Assembly: GCA_034931985.1 (NCBI GenBank)
Contig: JAYGHB010000097.1
Coordinates: 1-64,000, forward strand
Reading direction: 5' to 3'
Origin: Halotia wernerae
GTDB lineage: Bacteria > Cyanobacteriota > Cyanobacteriia > Cyanobacteriales > Nostocaceae
Length of the DNA: 64,000 nucleotides
Below the pieces are notes generated by a model. That model had not been told where the DNA came from. It worked only from the letters and a program-made list of their open reading frames with translations, and made no database searches. Shown one piece after another: positions 35,569 to 43,702 of the stretch. Both the position numbers and the translations under genes were made by a program. The first letter of the stretch is position 1. Each line of letters begins with the position of its first letter.

Positions 35569-35711
35569 CTGTCATGCAGTCTACGAATCGTAGTTAAGTG
35601 TAAAAAAAGTTTGAATTTAGCAAAGAAAAAGGTGTGATGCTGTACCCTTTAGAGGTAATATTTACTATTCTTTACAAAAGATTTTGAAATATATCGCTCA
35701 AAATCTACAAC

Positions 35712-37634
35712 ATGGAAGCATCTTTTGAAATCACCCTACAGGTAGTGATCGCTGTTTTTGCAGGTATTAGCGCCCAGGTACTAGCGGCGTACTTTCGTGT
35801 ACCCAGCATTGTCTTGTTATTGTTAGTAGGCATTTTGCTTGGCTCTGATGGTATTGGGTTGCTGCACCCCAATTTGCTAGGCATGGGACTGGAAGTGATT
35901 GTTGCTTTAGCGACGGCAATAATTTTATTTGAGGGCGGACTCAATTTGGATCTGCGAGAGTTGGGCAGAGTTTCAGTTAGTCTGCAATTGCTTGTAACTC
36001 TGGGAACGCTAATTACACTGCTTGGTGGTAGTATGGCGGCTCACTGGTTGGGTGAATTTCCTTGGAATATAGCTTTCCTTTACGCTTCTATAGTTGTGGT
36101 GACAGGGCCAACTGTTGTTAATCCTCTACTCAAGCAAATCAATGTAGATCGACAAGTAGCAACTATTTTGGAAGGCGAAGGGGTTTTAATCGACCCTGTG
36201 GGAGCTATTCTGGCATTTGTTGTTCTTGATACGATTGTGAACGGTGATGCTGACCCTATCAATGCCATCATTGGTTTAGCTATGCGCCTGGGCATCGGTT
36301 CAGTAATTGGTGGTGTCGGCGGCTACTTGATGAGTTTGATTTTCAAACGCGCCAATTTTTTGTCATTCGAGCTGAAAAACTTGGTGGTGCTGGCAATACT
36401 TTGGGGTCTGTTTTCTTTGGCGCAGACTATCCGCACTGAATCGGGTGTGATGACAACAGTAGTTGCAGGAGCAGTGTTTGCCAATTCTTCGGTGCCAGAA
36501 GAACGCCTGTTGCGTAGCTTTAAAGGTCAGCTCACAATTCTTAGTGTTTCTGTCCTATTCATTCTGCTTGCAGCTGATTTATCGATCGCCAGTGTATTTG
36601 CTTTGGGTTGGGGTAGTTTATTTACCGTTTTAGTGTTGATGTTCGTTGTTCGCCCGATTAACATCCTCTTGTGTACTTGGAATAGTGACCTCAACTGGCG
36701 ACAAAAACTATTTTTAAGCTGGGTTGCTCCTAGGGGAATTGTTTCGGCTTCGGTTGCTTCTTTGTTTGCAATTTTGTTGACTCAGCGCGGTATCAACGGT
36801 GGTGATGCCATTAAGGCTCTAGTTTTTCTCACAATTATTATGACAGTTGTCTGTCAAGGACTAACCGCTGGCTTGGTTGCTAACTGGCTGCGAATCACTT
36901 CTAAAGAAGCAACTGGGGCAGTAATTGTTGGTTGTAATCCCTTGAGTCTGTTGATTGCCCGCTTTTTTCAAGAACGGGAAGAAATAGTGGTAATGATTGA
37001 TACTGACCCGGAACGTTGTGAAAAAGCAGAAGCTCAAAATCTCCGGGTGATTGCCAGCAGTGCCTTAGATGTTACGGTTTTGGAAGAGGCGGGACTGGAT
37101 TCTATCGGAACTTTTTTGACTATGACCAATAATGGCGAGGTTAATTTTGTCTTGGCTCAACGAGCCGCTGAGGAGTTCAGTCCGCCGCGTGTTTTGGCAG
37201 TTTTTCCTCGTGATCCACAAGCGAATCCGAGTTCCAATAATAAAGTTCATCAAGCTTTTGCGACAGATGTAACAATTAAAACTTGGAATGAATACCTGAA
37301 TGATGGGCGAGTGAAGTTAGGAACAACTACCCTGAGTGAACCAGAACTTTCTCAACAACAGGGTCGTATTCAGGAAAAAATTCGGGCTGGGGAGTTGATA
37401 CCGTTGCTGGTGGAACGAAAAGAACGCCTCCAGGTGATACCAGCCAACCAAGAGTGGGAAGCAGGCGATCGCATTATCTATTTATTGCATGACCCCAGGC
37501 CTAATCTGTTAAAGCGTCTATCTGGTAGTAATGAATCCACTCGTCTAGCCTTAGAAAATTTACCAGAGATTGAAGAAGTACCACTAGACAAATTATCTGA
37601 ACTTTTTACTAGCGATACTCCTGATAATTCGTAA
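35712..37634 (+). CDS. CPA1-type Na+/H+ antiporter with RCK/TrkA-N domain
   Basis: A 640-residue protein. Residues about 5-395 form an NhaP/CPA1 exchanger with ~12 helices: SIVLLLLVGILLGSDG, ATAIILFEGGLNLDLREL, VVVTGPTVVNPLLK, EGEGVLIDPVGAILAFVVLD (paired acids) and SWVAPRGIVSASVASLFAI. Residues about 400-500 form an NAD-binding TrkA-N/RCK domain (GAVIVGCNPLSLLIARFF, MIDTDPERCEKA), followed by a further cytosolic tail with a TrkA-C-like part (GDRIIYLLHD). Such domains let nucleotides gate transport. The stop is only five bases from the convergent leuA stop. Confidence 0.88.
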   Translation: MEASFEITLQVVIAVFAGISAQVLAAYFRVPSIVLLLLVGILLGSDGIGLLHPNLLGMGLEVIVALATAIILFEGGLNLDLRELGRVSVSLQLLVTLGTLITLLGGSMAAHWLGEFPWNIAFLYASIVVVTGPTVVNPLLKQINVDRQVATILEGEGVLIDPVGAILAFVVLDTIVNGDADPINAIIGLAMRLGIGSVIGGVGGYLMSLIFKRANFLSFELKNLVVLAILWGLFSLAQTIRTESGVMTTVVAGAVFANSSVPEERLLRSFKGQLTILSVSVLFILLAADLSIASVFALGWGSLFTVLVLMFVVRPINILLCTWNSDLNWRQKLFLSWVAPRGIVSASVASLFAILLTQRGINGGDAIKALVFLTIIMTVVCQGLTAGLVANWLRITSKEATGAVIVGCNPLSLLIARFFQEREEIVVMIDTDPERCEKAEAQNLRVIASSALDVTVLEEAGLDSIGTFLTMTNNGEVNFVLAQRAAEEFSPPRVLAVFPRDPQANPSSNNKVHQAFATDVTIKTWNEYLNDGRVKLGTTTLSEPELSQQQGRIQEKIRAGELIPLLVERKERLQVIPANQEWEAGDRIIYLLHDPRPNLLKRLSGSNESTRLALENLPEIEEVPLDKLSELFTSDTPDNS

Positions 37635-37639
37635 TTACC

Positions 37640-39244
37640 TTATATTTTTGCAACTGGTGTTTGTCTTGGCGTTTGTAAGTAACGATAAAGACGATTTAGA
37701 GCGTTAATATAGGCATAAGCTGCTGCCACCACAATATCAGTATCAGATGCTTGCCCAGAGAATATCCGCTGTTGATGCCCTATCCGAACTGTGACAGTTC
37801 CCAATGCATCAATACCTGCCGTTACCGATTGTACAGAAAACTCGATTAATTGATTAGGAATCTGTACCAGCCGATTGATTGTTTGATAGACTGCATCGAC
37901 TGGCCCAGTACCTACCGTCGCATCTGTAAGGATTTTGCCATCTGGCGTAACAATTGTAATGGTGGCAGTTGGACAAGTGCAGTCACCGCAGATCACCTGA
38001 ATATGTTCAAGTTGAAAGCCACTTTCTATTTGAATCTGGGTTTCATCTCGTGCGATCGCTTCTAAATCCCAATCTGACATTTCCTTTTTCTTGTCGGCGA
38101 CTTCTTTGAAACGATTGAAGGCTTTATTTAAGTCTGCCTCGCTCAGTTCAAATCCCAACTCTTTGAGTCTGGTACGGAAGGCGTTACGTCCAGAGTGCTT
38201 ACCCAAAACAATGCGATTTTCTGGCAACCCGATCGCAGTGGCTTCCATAATTTCGTAAGTTTGGCGGTGCTTAATGATGCCGTCTTGATGGATTCCAGAC
38301 TCGTGGGCAAAAGCGTTTGCTCCTACAATTGCCTTATTCGGCTGAATCAGCATTCCTGTTAATTGAGAAACCAAGGATGAAGTTTTATAAATCTCTGGAG
38401 TTTTGATATTAGTCAGTGGTGTTTCTGATTCTACTGGACGACCAAAATAAGGGTTAAAGAAGGGTTTACGCACCTGCAAAGCCATCACAATCTCTTCTAG
38501 TGCCGCATTTCCCGCACGTTCACCAATGCCATTAATCGTACATTCTATCTGACGTACACCATATTCAATTGCTGCCAAAGCATTGGCTGTTGCCAAACCC
38601 AAATCGTTTTGCGTATGAACCGAAAGAATCACTTGATCAATATTGGAGACACGTTCTCGAATCCCCTGGATGAGATTGCCCATTTCTTTGGGTGTGCAGT
38701 AGCCAACGGTATCGGGAATATTAATAGTCGTTGCACCAGCTGCGATCGCTGTTTCTAATACCTGATAAAGAAATTCTGGCTCAGTGCGGCTAGCATCCAT
38801 TGGCGAAAATTCTACATCGTCTACAAACGACTTGGCATAAGCAATCATTTCTGCTGCGATCGCCAATACTTCACTCCGAGACTTTTTCAACTGATATTTG
38901 AGGTGAATATCAGAAGTCGAAATCATCGTGTGGATTCTAGAACTAGCCGCAGGTTTCAAGGCTGCGGCGGCTGCTTGAATATCTTGGCGAATGGCTCTAG
39001 CTAAACTGCAAATAATGGGGCCGTCAGGTGTTCCCACTTGTTCAGCAATAATTTTAACAGCTGCAAAATCTCCCGGACTGGCAGCGGCAAAACCGGCTTC
39101 AATCACATCAACACCTAAAAGAGCCAGTTGATGAGCGATCGCTAGCTTCTCTTCGACATTTAAGGTTGCCCCTGGTGACTGTTCGCCGTCCCGTAGCGTT
39201 GTATCAAAAATGATCACTCGGTCTGCTTGAGATCCTATGCTCAT
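37640..39244 (-). CDS. leuA: 2-isopropylmalate synthase
   Basis: First step of leucine synthesis: 2-oxoisovalerate plus acetyl-CoA. The 534-residue protein has the TIM-barrel motifs VIIFDTTLRDGEQSPGA, HTQNDLGLATANALAA, the metal-ligand HxH-type INGIGERAGNAALEEIVMAL and AFAHESGIHQDG, and a C-terminal LeuA allosteric domain (VICGDCTCPTATI and GTGPVDAVYQTINRLV) that gives leucine feedback. A longer frame reaches 39427 but would read through the tandem operator and the neighbour's start; the ATG at 39244 follows GGGAG and gives the family start. It is divergent from a GntR regulator. Confidence 0.95.
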   Translation of the reverse strand: MSIGSQADRVIIFDTTLRDGEQSPGATLNVEEKLAIAHQLALLGVDVIEAGFAAASPGDFAAVKIIAEQVGTPDGPIICSLARAIRQDIQAAAAALKPAASSRIHTMISTSDIHLKYQLKKSRSEVLAIAAEMIAYAKSFVDDVEFSPMDASRTEPEFLYQVLETAIAAGATTINIPDTVGYCTPKEMGNLIQGIRERVSNIDQVILSVHTQNDLGLATANALAAIEYGVRQIECTINGIGERAGNAALEEIVMALQVRKPFFNPYFGRPVESETPLTNIKTPEIYKTSSLVSQLTGMLIQPNKAIVGANAFAHESGIHQDGIIKHRQTYEIMEATAIGLPENRIVLGKHSGRNAFRTRLKELGFELSEADLNKAFNRFKEVADKKKEMSDWDLEAIARDETQIQIESGFQLEHIQVICGDCTCPTATITIVTPDGKILTDATVGTGPVDAVYQTINRLVQIPNQLIEFSVQSVTAGIDALGTVTVRIGHQQRIFSGQASDTDIVVAAAYAYINALNRLYRYLQTPRQTPVAKI

Positions 39245-39282
39245 AACTTTCTCCCGGAGGTTAAGGGAATTATTATTGATGA

Positions 39283-39322
39283 CTTTGGATATTGTATACA
39301 ATCTTTGGATATTGTATACAAT
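39283..39322. promoter_or_regulatory. Two exact 20-bp tandem repeats with ATTGTATACAAT palindromes
   Basis: CTTTGGATATTGTATACAAT occurs twice without a gap (39283-39302 and 39303-39322). Each contains the 12-bp perfect palindrome ATTGTATACAAT, spaced by exactly 20 bp, about two helical turns. The second ends eight bases before the GntR start codon. FadR-subfamily GntR proteins are known to bind TTGTATACAA-like sites, so this is the likely operator of the adjacent regulator. Confidence 0.75.
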
Positions 39323-39329
39323 ATAAGAT

Positions 39330-40010
39330 ATGAACTTAAATGAATTAGCAGCCAATGTACTGCAACAACAACGCAGTACACCAGATTTAATCGCCGATGC
39401 TTTGCGCGAAGCGATTTTGCAGGGCATTTTTCAAGAAGGACAATCTCTTAGACAAGATGAAATCGCTACTCAATTTGGAGTCAGTCGCATTCCTGTACGC
39501 GAAGCACTCAAGCAGTTAGAAGCGGAAGGCTTGGTGACGCTGCATCTCAATCGCGGCGCAATGGTGTCAGTGCTAACAGCGGATGAAGCGCAAGAAATTT
39601 GTGAGATTCGTAGCGCTTTAGAAGTAACAGCGATGCAATTGGCGATACCCAAGTTAATTGCAGCAGATATAGAAAAAGCTGCCATAATTTTGGAAGCGAC
39701 TAACCAAACCAGCGATGTTGGGATGTTGGCAAAACTCAATTGGGATTTTCACGCTACACTCTACGCCAGTGCAGCACGTCCGCGACTGCTAACGATGATT
39801 AAAAATTTGCACGTCAATTGCGATCGCTATGTGCGGGTACAATTAACGCAAATGGATTATCAAGAGCGATCACAAAAAGAACATTATCAGCTTTTAGATG
39901 CTTGTCATCAGCGGGATAGTAAAGCAGCTGTGCGGCTACTAAAACGACACATTGACACCGCAGGAGAACAGTTAGTTGCTTATTTGCAGGAAAAAGCCCA
40001 AAAGCGGTAG
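39330..40010 (+). CDS. GntR-family transcriptional regulator, FCD (FadR) type
   Basis: A 226-residue regulator. Residues about 12-75 form the winged helix (LREAILQGIFQEGQSLRQDEIATQFGVSRIPVREALKQLEAEGLVTLHLNRGAMV), and residues 80-215 the all-helical FCD ligand domain, with LNWDFHATLYASAARPRLL supplying metal-ligand-type Asp/His and a later His in KEHYQLLDACHQRD. FCD proteins usually bind carboxylic acids, often through a metal. It diverges from leuA across an 85-base gap containing the tandem palindromes, which overlap its own promoter region, so it is probably autoregulated and may also control leuA. The ligand is unknown. Confidence 0.88.
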   Translation: MNLNELAANVLQQQRSTPDLIADALREAILQGIFQEGQSLRQDEIATQFGVSRIPVREALKQLEAEGLVTLHLNRGAMVSVLTADEAQEICEIRSALEVTAMQLAIPKLIAADIEKAAIILEATNQTSDVGMLAKLNWDFHATLYASAARPRLLTMIKNLHVNCDRYVRVQLTQMDYQERSQKEHYQLLDACHQRDSKAAVRLLKRHIDTAGEQLVAYLQEKAQKR

Positions 40011-40360
40011 GGAAAAATTTTAATCATCATTATTGGAAACTCTTGTTTCAGGAATATGCTTTAACCCTCAAGCAGCGATCGTCTTGAGGACAGGGCGGAG
40101 GCTTGTTCCTTGTTCTGTCAATTGGTAGTTCATGCGACGCGGATGGTTAGAGTGTGACAACTCTCGTCGCTAACTGCAAGCAGTGTAGCGGGAGCATCTC
40201 AGATTCACAATCGAATTTGAGGTTAAGCCGAGATAGCTACAGACAGCAGATTGCAGGTTGATGAAGTATAACTCTTCTGAACCAACGCCCTTGGAATGAG
40301 TAGCCGAAATTGCCCAGATAATTGCAAAATAAAGGCAGATCTTATGGTTATTATCTACAA

Positions 40361-41755
40361 ATGCCGACTACACTTGCTGACGCACAGAATTTACTTTCTG
40401 ACCTGATCGCCCGCTACTCGTCCCACGTAGATTATTTGATGATTCGTTTGGAAGAAGCAGAAGGGACTGATATTTTGTTGCGGGGTGACAAGGTAGAAAC
40501 TCTTAGCGAAGGTATTTCCATAGGTGGACATATTCGCGCTTGTCATAAAGGCGGCTGGGGTTTGAGCAGCTTTAACCAGCTTTCTACTATTAAAGAGCGA
40601 ATTGAAGAAGCGATCGCAGCTGCGCGCCTAGTTGGTGATGAGGAAACTTTACTCGCTCCTATTGACCCAATACAAGCAATCTGTCAACTACCTTTGACGG
40701 GTACAGATCCGTGTCAGATTAGCCTAGCTCAGAAAAAACAATTGTGCGATCGCTATACCGATTTATTGAAAAGCGTTGACCATCGCATTACCACTACTTC
40801 AGTACGCTACGGTGACAGCACCCAAAAAGTTATTATCGCTTCTTCAGAAGGTACTCTCATTGAGCAATCTTGGGTGGATATGGAAATGCGTTTTGCTGCC
40901 ACTGCCAGAAACGGCGAAACCATACAAACTGGAAGAGAAACGACTGGCTCTCGTAAAGCCTATGAAGATTTAACTAATTTGGATGAACAAGTCAAAAGTT
41001 CTGCTCAAAGGGCTGTTGCTGCCTTGTCTCTACCATCGGTGAAGGGCAGTACCTACACTGTGGTCATTGACCCAATTTTGACTGGTTTGTTTGTTCACGA
41101 AGCCTTTGGACACCTTTCTGAAGCCGACATGGCTTATGAAAACCCAGATTTGCTGGAAGTCATGACCATCGGCCGGCGGTTTGGGCCTAAAGAACTACAA
41201 ATTTTTGATGGTGCAGCCCCAGAGGGACATCGTGGCAGCTATTTTTATGATGATGAAGGTACACCCGCCACAACTACCCAACTGATAAAAGATGGGATTT
41301 TGGTGGGACGTTTACATTCGCGTGAAACTGCTGGCAAATTGGAAGAAGCACCTACAGGTAATGCACGGTGTCTTAATTATCACTTTACTCCAATCGTGCG
41401 GATGACAAATACCTGGATTGAACCAGGTCAAACGCCAGTCGAAGATTTATTTACTGGTATCAAAGAAGGAGTATACGCCCGGAATTGGCTTGGTGGGATG
41501 ACCAATGGAGAAATGTTCACTTTCAGCGCTGGGGAAGCGTGGATGATTAGAAACGGTAAAATCGCTGAAGCGGTTAAGGATGTCACACTTTCTGGTAATG
41601 TTTTCCAAACATTGGCGGATATTGAAGCAATTGGCAATGACTTTTACTGGGATGAGTCTGGCGGTTGCGGTAAAGGTGGACAAAATGGCTTACCTGTTGG
41701 TTGTGGTGGCCCCAGCTTGCGAATTAGAGATGTCGTAGTTGGGGGAGAAATTTGA
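40361..41755 (+). CDS. tldD: TldD-family metalloprotease
   Basis: A 464-residue TldD subunit of the TldD/TldE protease, which trims peptides in several bacteria. The zinc site is visible as HEAFGHLSEADMAYENPDLL, with the HExxGH pattern, and GSYFYDDEGTPATTTQLIKDGILVG, LHSRETAGKL and NWLGGMTNGEMFTFSAGEAWMIRNG are strong family motifs. A longer frame begins at TTG 40322 but the ATG at 40361 gives MPTTLADAQNLL. Its TldE/PmbA partner is not in this window. The gene is followed by a 28-bp TGAACAG heptamer array and a long hairpin. Confidence 0.92.
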   Translation: MPTTLADAQNLLSDLIARYSSHVDYLMIRLEEAEGTDILLRGDKVETLSEGISIGGHIRACHKGGWGLSSFNQLSTIKERIEEAIAAARLVGDEETLLAPIDPIQAICQLPLTGTDPCQISLAQKKQLCDRYTDLLKSVDHRITTTSVRYGDSTQKVIIASSEGTLIEQSWVDMEMRFAATARNGETIQTGRETTGSRKAYEDLTNLDEQVKSSAQRAVAALSLPSVKGSTYTVVIDPILTGLFVHEAFGHLSEADMAYENPDLLEVMTIGRRFGPKELQIFDGAAPEGHRGSYFYDDEGTPATTTQLIKDGILVGRLHSRETAGKLEEAPTGNARCLNYHFTPIVRMTNTWIEPGQTPVEDLFTGIKEGVYARNWLGGMTNGEMFTFSAGEAWMIRNGKIAEAVKDVTLSGNVFQTLADIEAIGNDFYWDESGGCGKGGQNGLPVGCGGPSLRIRDVVVGGEI

Positions 41756-41760
41756 ATCAG

Positions 41761-41788
41761 TGAACAGTGAACAGTAAACAGTAAACAG
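41761..41788. repeat. Heptamer tandem repeat, TGAACAG type
   Basis: Four head-to-tail heptamers, two TGAACAG then two TAAACAG, begin five bases after the tldD stop codon. It is a third sequence type of the 7-bp short tandem repeats in this window. Confidence 0.8.
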
Positions 41789-41799
41789 TAACTGAACAT

Positions 41800-41832
41800 G
41801 AGCTTCCAACGAATGCCGTTCGTTGGAAGCTC
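41800..41832. terminator. Long perfect hairpin between convergent genes
   Basis: GAGCTTCCAACGAA (41800-41813) pairs perfectly over 14 bp with TTCGTTGGAAGCTC (41819-41832) around a five-base loop; pairing continues outward with a mismatch. It lies between the converging tldD and the 41855 gene, so it can act as a two-way terminator, although it has no long T-run. Confidence 0.6.
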
Positions 41833-41854
41833 ACGTTAACTGATAACTGATAAG

Positions 41855-42226
41855 TTAACTAGCTGATTCTTGCTTCAGTAAGGCCATCCACATGTCTGCC
41901 GGCTCAGAGTAGTAATCGATTTGCTCAACTTGATATCGATAAGTTTCAAAACCGCGTTGCAAAATAATATAATCACGCGGTTTGATACCTTTACCTATTC
42001 CAGTCATCTGTCCTTCCATTCCGCCATTAAGTGACTCAAATACGTAATCTTTTCCCAAAACTAATTGACTGTAATCATGTGTTTTATGCTTTTTGTTTAA
42101 TTTCTTTACTGGATAAAACAGCAATGGTAAAGAATTTATGAAACTAGAACTTAAGTTAATTCCTATTTTAATAAAAGACATAAGCGACTTTTCCAATATC
42201 AAGAAATGAACTTTAGTTTTTGACAA
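41855..42226 (-). CDS. Conserved hypothetical small protein
   Basis: A frame of 123 residues. The C-terminal 60 residues look conserved in type: GKDYVFESLNGGMEGQMTGIGKGIKPRDYIILQRGFETYRYQVEQIDYYSEPADMWMALL, a beta-rich pattern with KPRDYI(I/L)L followed by Y-x-V-x-x-I-D-Y, like small cyanobacterial proteins of unknown function. The N-terminal 50 residues are less convincing and a later start (ATG at 42181, MSFIKIG) may be right. No membrane segment is clear. Function unknown. Confidence 0.5.
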   Translation of the reverse strand: MSKTKVHFLILEKSLMSFIKIGINLSSSFINSLPLLFYPVKKLNKKHKTHDYSQLVLGKDYVFESLNGGMEGQMTGIGKGIKPRDYIILQRGFETYRYQVEQIDYYSEPADMWMALLKQESAS

Positions 42227-42289
42227 TAATCAAACCTGTTATCTACGGTATACACACAAATGATCTAATCACCCAAATCTTCTTTTTTA

Positions 42290-42459
42290 GGTGGGGTGTA
42301 TTAGGGCTAACGCTACTGTTCGATTAAGGCAAGAGACGAGATTTATTGCCGTCTCTACGAAGGACTATTGTAAAGACGGCGATTTATCGCGTCTTTGTGA
42401 TAGCTCACAAAACTCTAACCGAACTGTATTGAGGACTAACGTCCCTAACCCACCCTACC
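42290..42459. repeat. 170-bp fold-back repeat with nested palindromes
   Basis: The outer arms GGTGGGGTGTATTAGGGCTAA and (reversed) GGTAGGGTGGGTTAGGGAC match imperfectly. Inside are two 25-base palindromic units: AGAGAC...GTCTCT at 42332-42356 and AAAGAC...GTCTTT at 42372-42396. The unit can fold as a nested hairpin. It carries no gene and looks like an interspersed Nostoc-type repeat. Confidence 0.5.
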
Positions 42460-42993
42460 AAATTAAAGCTAATGTTAAAAAAGGTAATTCTTGATAACTC
42501 AAATGATGATTACTAGGTCACGAAGATAATACACTACCCGATCATCAACAATCAGCCAATCCCCGCAGTCTTTTTTTGGAACATGCCTACAACCTAATTT
42601 TAATAGGATTAACCAGCATACAAATTAACTTTTTTTAAGACATAATTCGGACTTCTTAATTTTTAATTTTTACTAACTTTTATCTGTGACTACTTAATGA
42701 TGCTGACTATACCTAATAAAAGTTAAGTAACGATATCTTTGTCATCACTTATACTTACTGAAGGCAATATCAAGCATTTGGTAGAATATTTTACACTCTA
42801 AAACGTGAAATTATTGCACATTTTATAACAAAAACAACCTAATCATCCCCAGTAAAAGTACTAGTTTACAGAAAAAGATTACTTAAAGAATCATACTTTT
42901 ATCCCTTTAATTTAACACATTTGCTTCATACACGCATGCTATAGATATGTATATATAGTGTCATTAATGTGGATTTTCAAAGACGAACTAGCT
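42460..42993. other. AT-rich gap before coaE
   Basis: About 530 bases of AT-rich DNA without a plausible coding frame on either strand, between the fold-back repeat and the 3' end of coaE. I see no RNA gene or further repeat in it. Confidence 0.5.
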
Positions 42994-43587
42994 CTAATTT
43001 ATACTTTTTAATTTTAAGGCAACATCTACCTGCTTTAACAGTGTTTCGAGGGTAGAGGAGTTATCTAATACAACATCTGCACGAAATGCTTTTTCTTCAA
43101 TAGATAATTGACTATTGATGCGGGCTTTTGCCTGTTCTTGGCTGAGATAATTTCGCTGTATTAATCTTTGCAGTTGTTGTGACTCAGAGCAACTCACAAC
43201 CCAAATTTCTGTAACTAAATGAGTCATCTTGGCTTCAAACAGCAGAGGGATAACTAACACTAGTGTTTGTGAAGAAGATTGGGCGATCGCATCTTGAAAA
43301 CGATCGCCCACATAAGGATGAATCAAATCCTCTACCCAGTTGCGTTCATCTTGAAGCTGAAAGATAACTTCGCCTAGTTTTTGGCGATTGAGGCTACCAT
43401 CTGGGAGTAAAATTTGTTCGCCGTAACGTTGAGCGATCGCACTCAAAATAGGCGAACCGATAGTTACTGCATCTCTAGCATAAATATCGGCATCCAAAAT
43501 CGGAAGATTGTAAGCACTAGCCAAATAATTGGCGACAGTGGTTTTACCTGTAGCAATACCTCCAGTTAAGCCGATGATGCGTTTCAT
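42994..43587 (-). CDS. coaE: Dephospho-CoA kinase
   Basis: Last step of coenzyme A synthesis: phosphorylates the ribose 3'-OH of dephospho-CoA. The 197-residue protein starts MKRIIGLTGGIATGKTTVAN, with a P-loop at residues 8-15, then DADIYARDAV, the CoA-binding HPYVGDRFQDAI and the lid ...RNYLSQEQAKARINSQLSIEEKAFRADVVLDNS. A longer frame reaches 43674, but that extension is encoded by a GGGACAG-type repeat and is not protein-like, so the ATG at 43587 is chosen. The gene lies in a leftward run with cobA-hemD and hpt. Confidence 0.93.
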   Translation of the reverse strand: MKRIIGLTGGIATGKTTVANYLASAYNLPILDADIYARDAVTIGSPILSAIAQRYGEQILLPDGSLNRQKLGEVIFQLQDERNWVEDLIHPYVGDRFQDAIAQSSSQTLVLVIPLLFEAKMTHLVTEIWVVSCSESQQLQRLIQRNYLSQEQAKARINSQLSIEEKAFRADVVLDNSSTLETLLKQVDVALKLKSIN

Positions 43588-43674
43588 GTGTAGCAGGGGA
43601 CAGGGGACAGTAAATAAGGGAGGTAAAGGTGGACGGGCTTTTTTCAAAAATAAAATAAGAGGCTCATATCTCAA

Positions 43675-43702
43675 TTACGAATTACGAATTACGAATTACG
43701 AA
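43675..43702. repeat. Heptamer tandem repeat, four TTACGAA units
   Basis: Four exact TTACGAA units. The last unit (43696-43702) contains the stop codon and the last codon of the cobA-hemD gene, read on the minus strand. The same heptamer occurs in pairs near 3173 and 33312. Confidence 0.85.

Noticed and set aside
42291..42494. 67-residue plus-strand frame
   Set aside because: Most of it is encoded by the fold-back repeat at 42290-42459.
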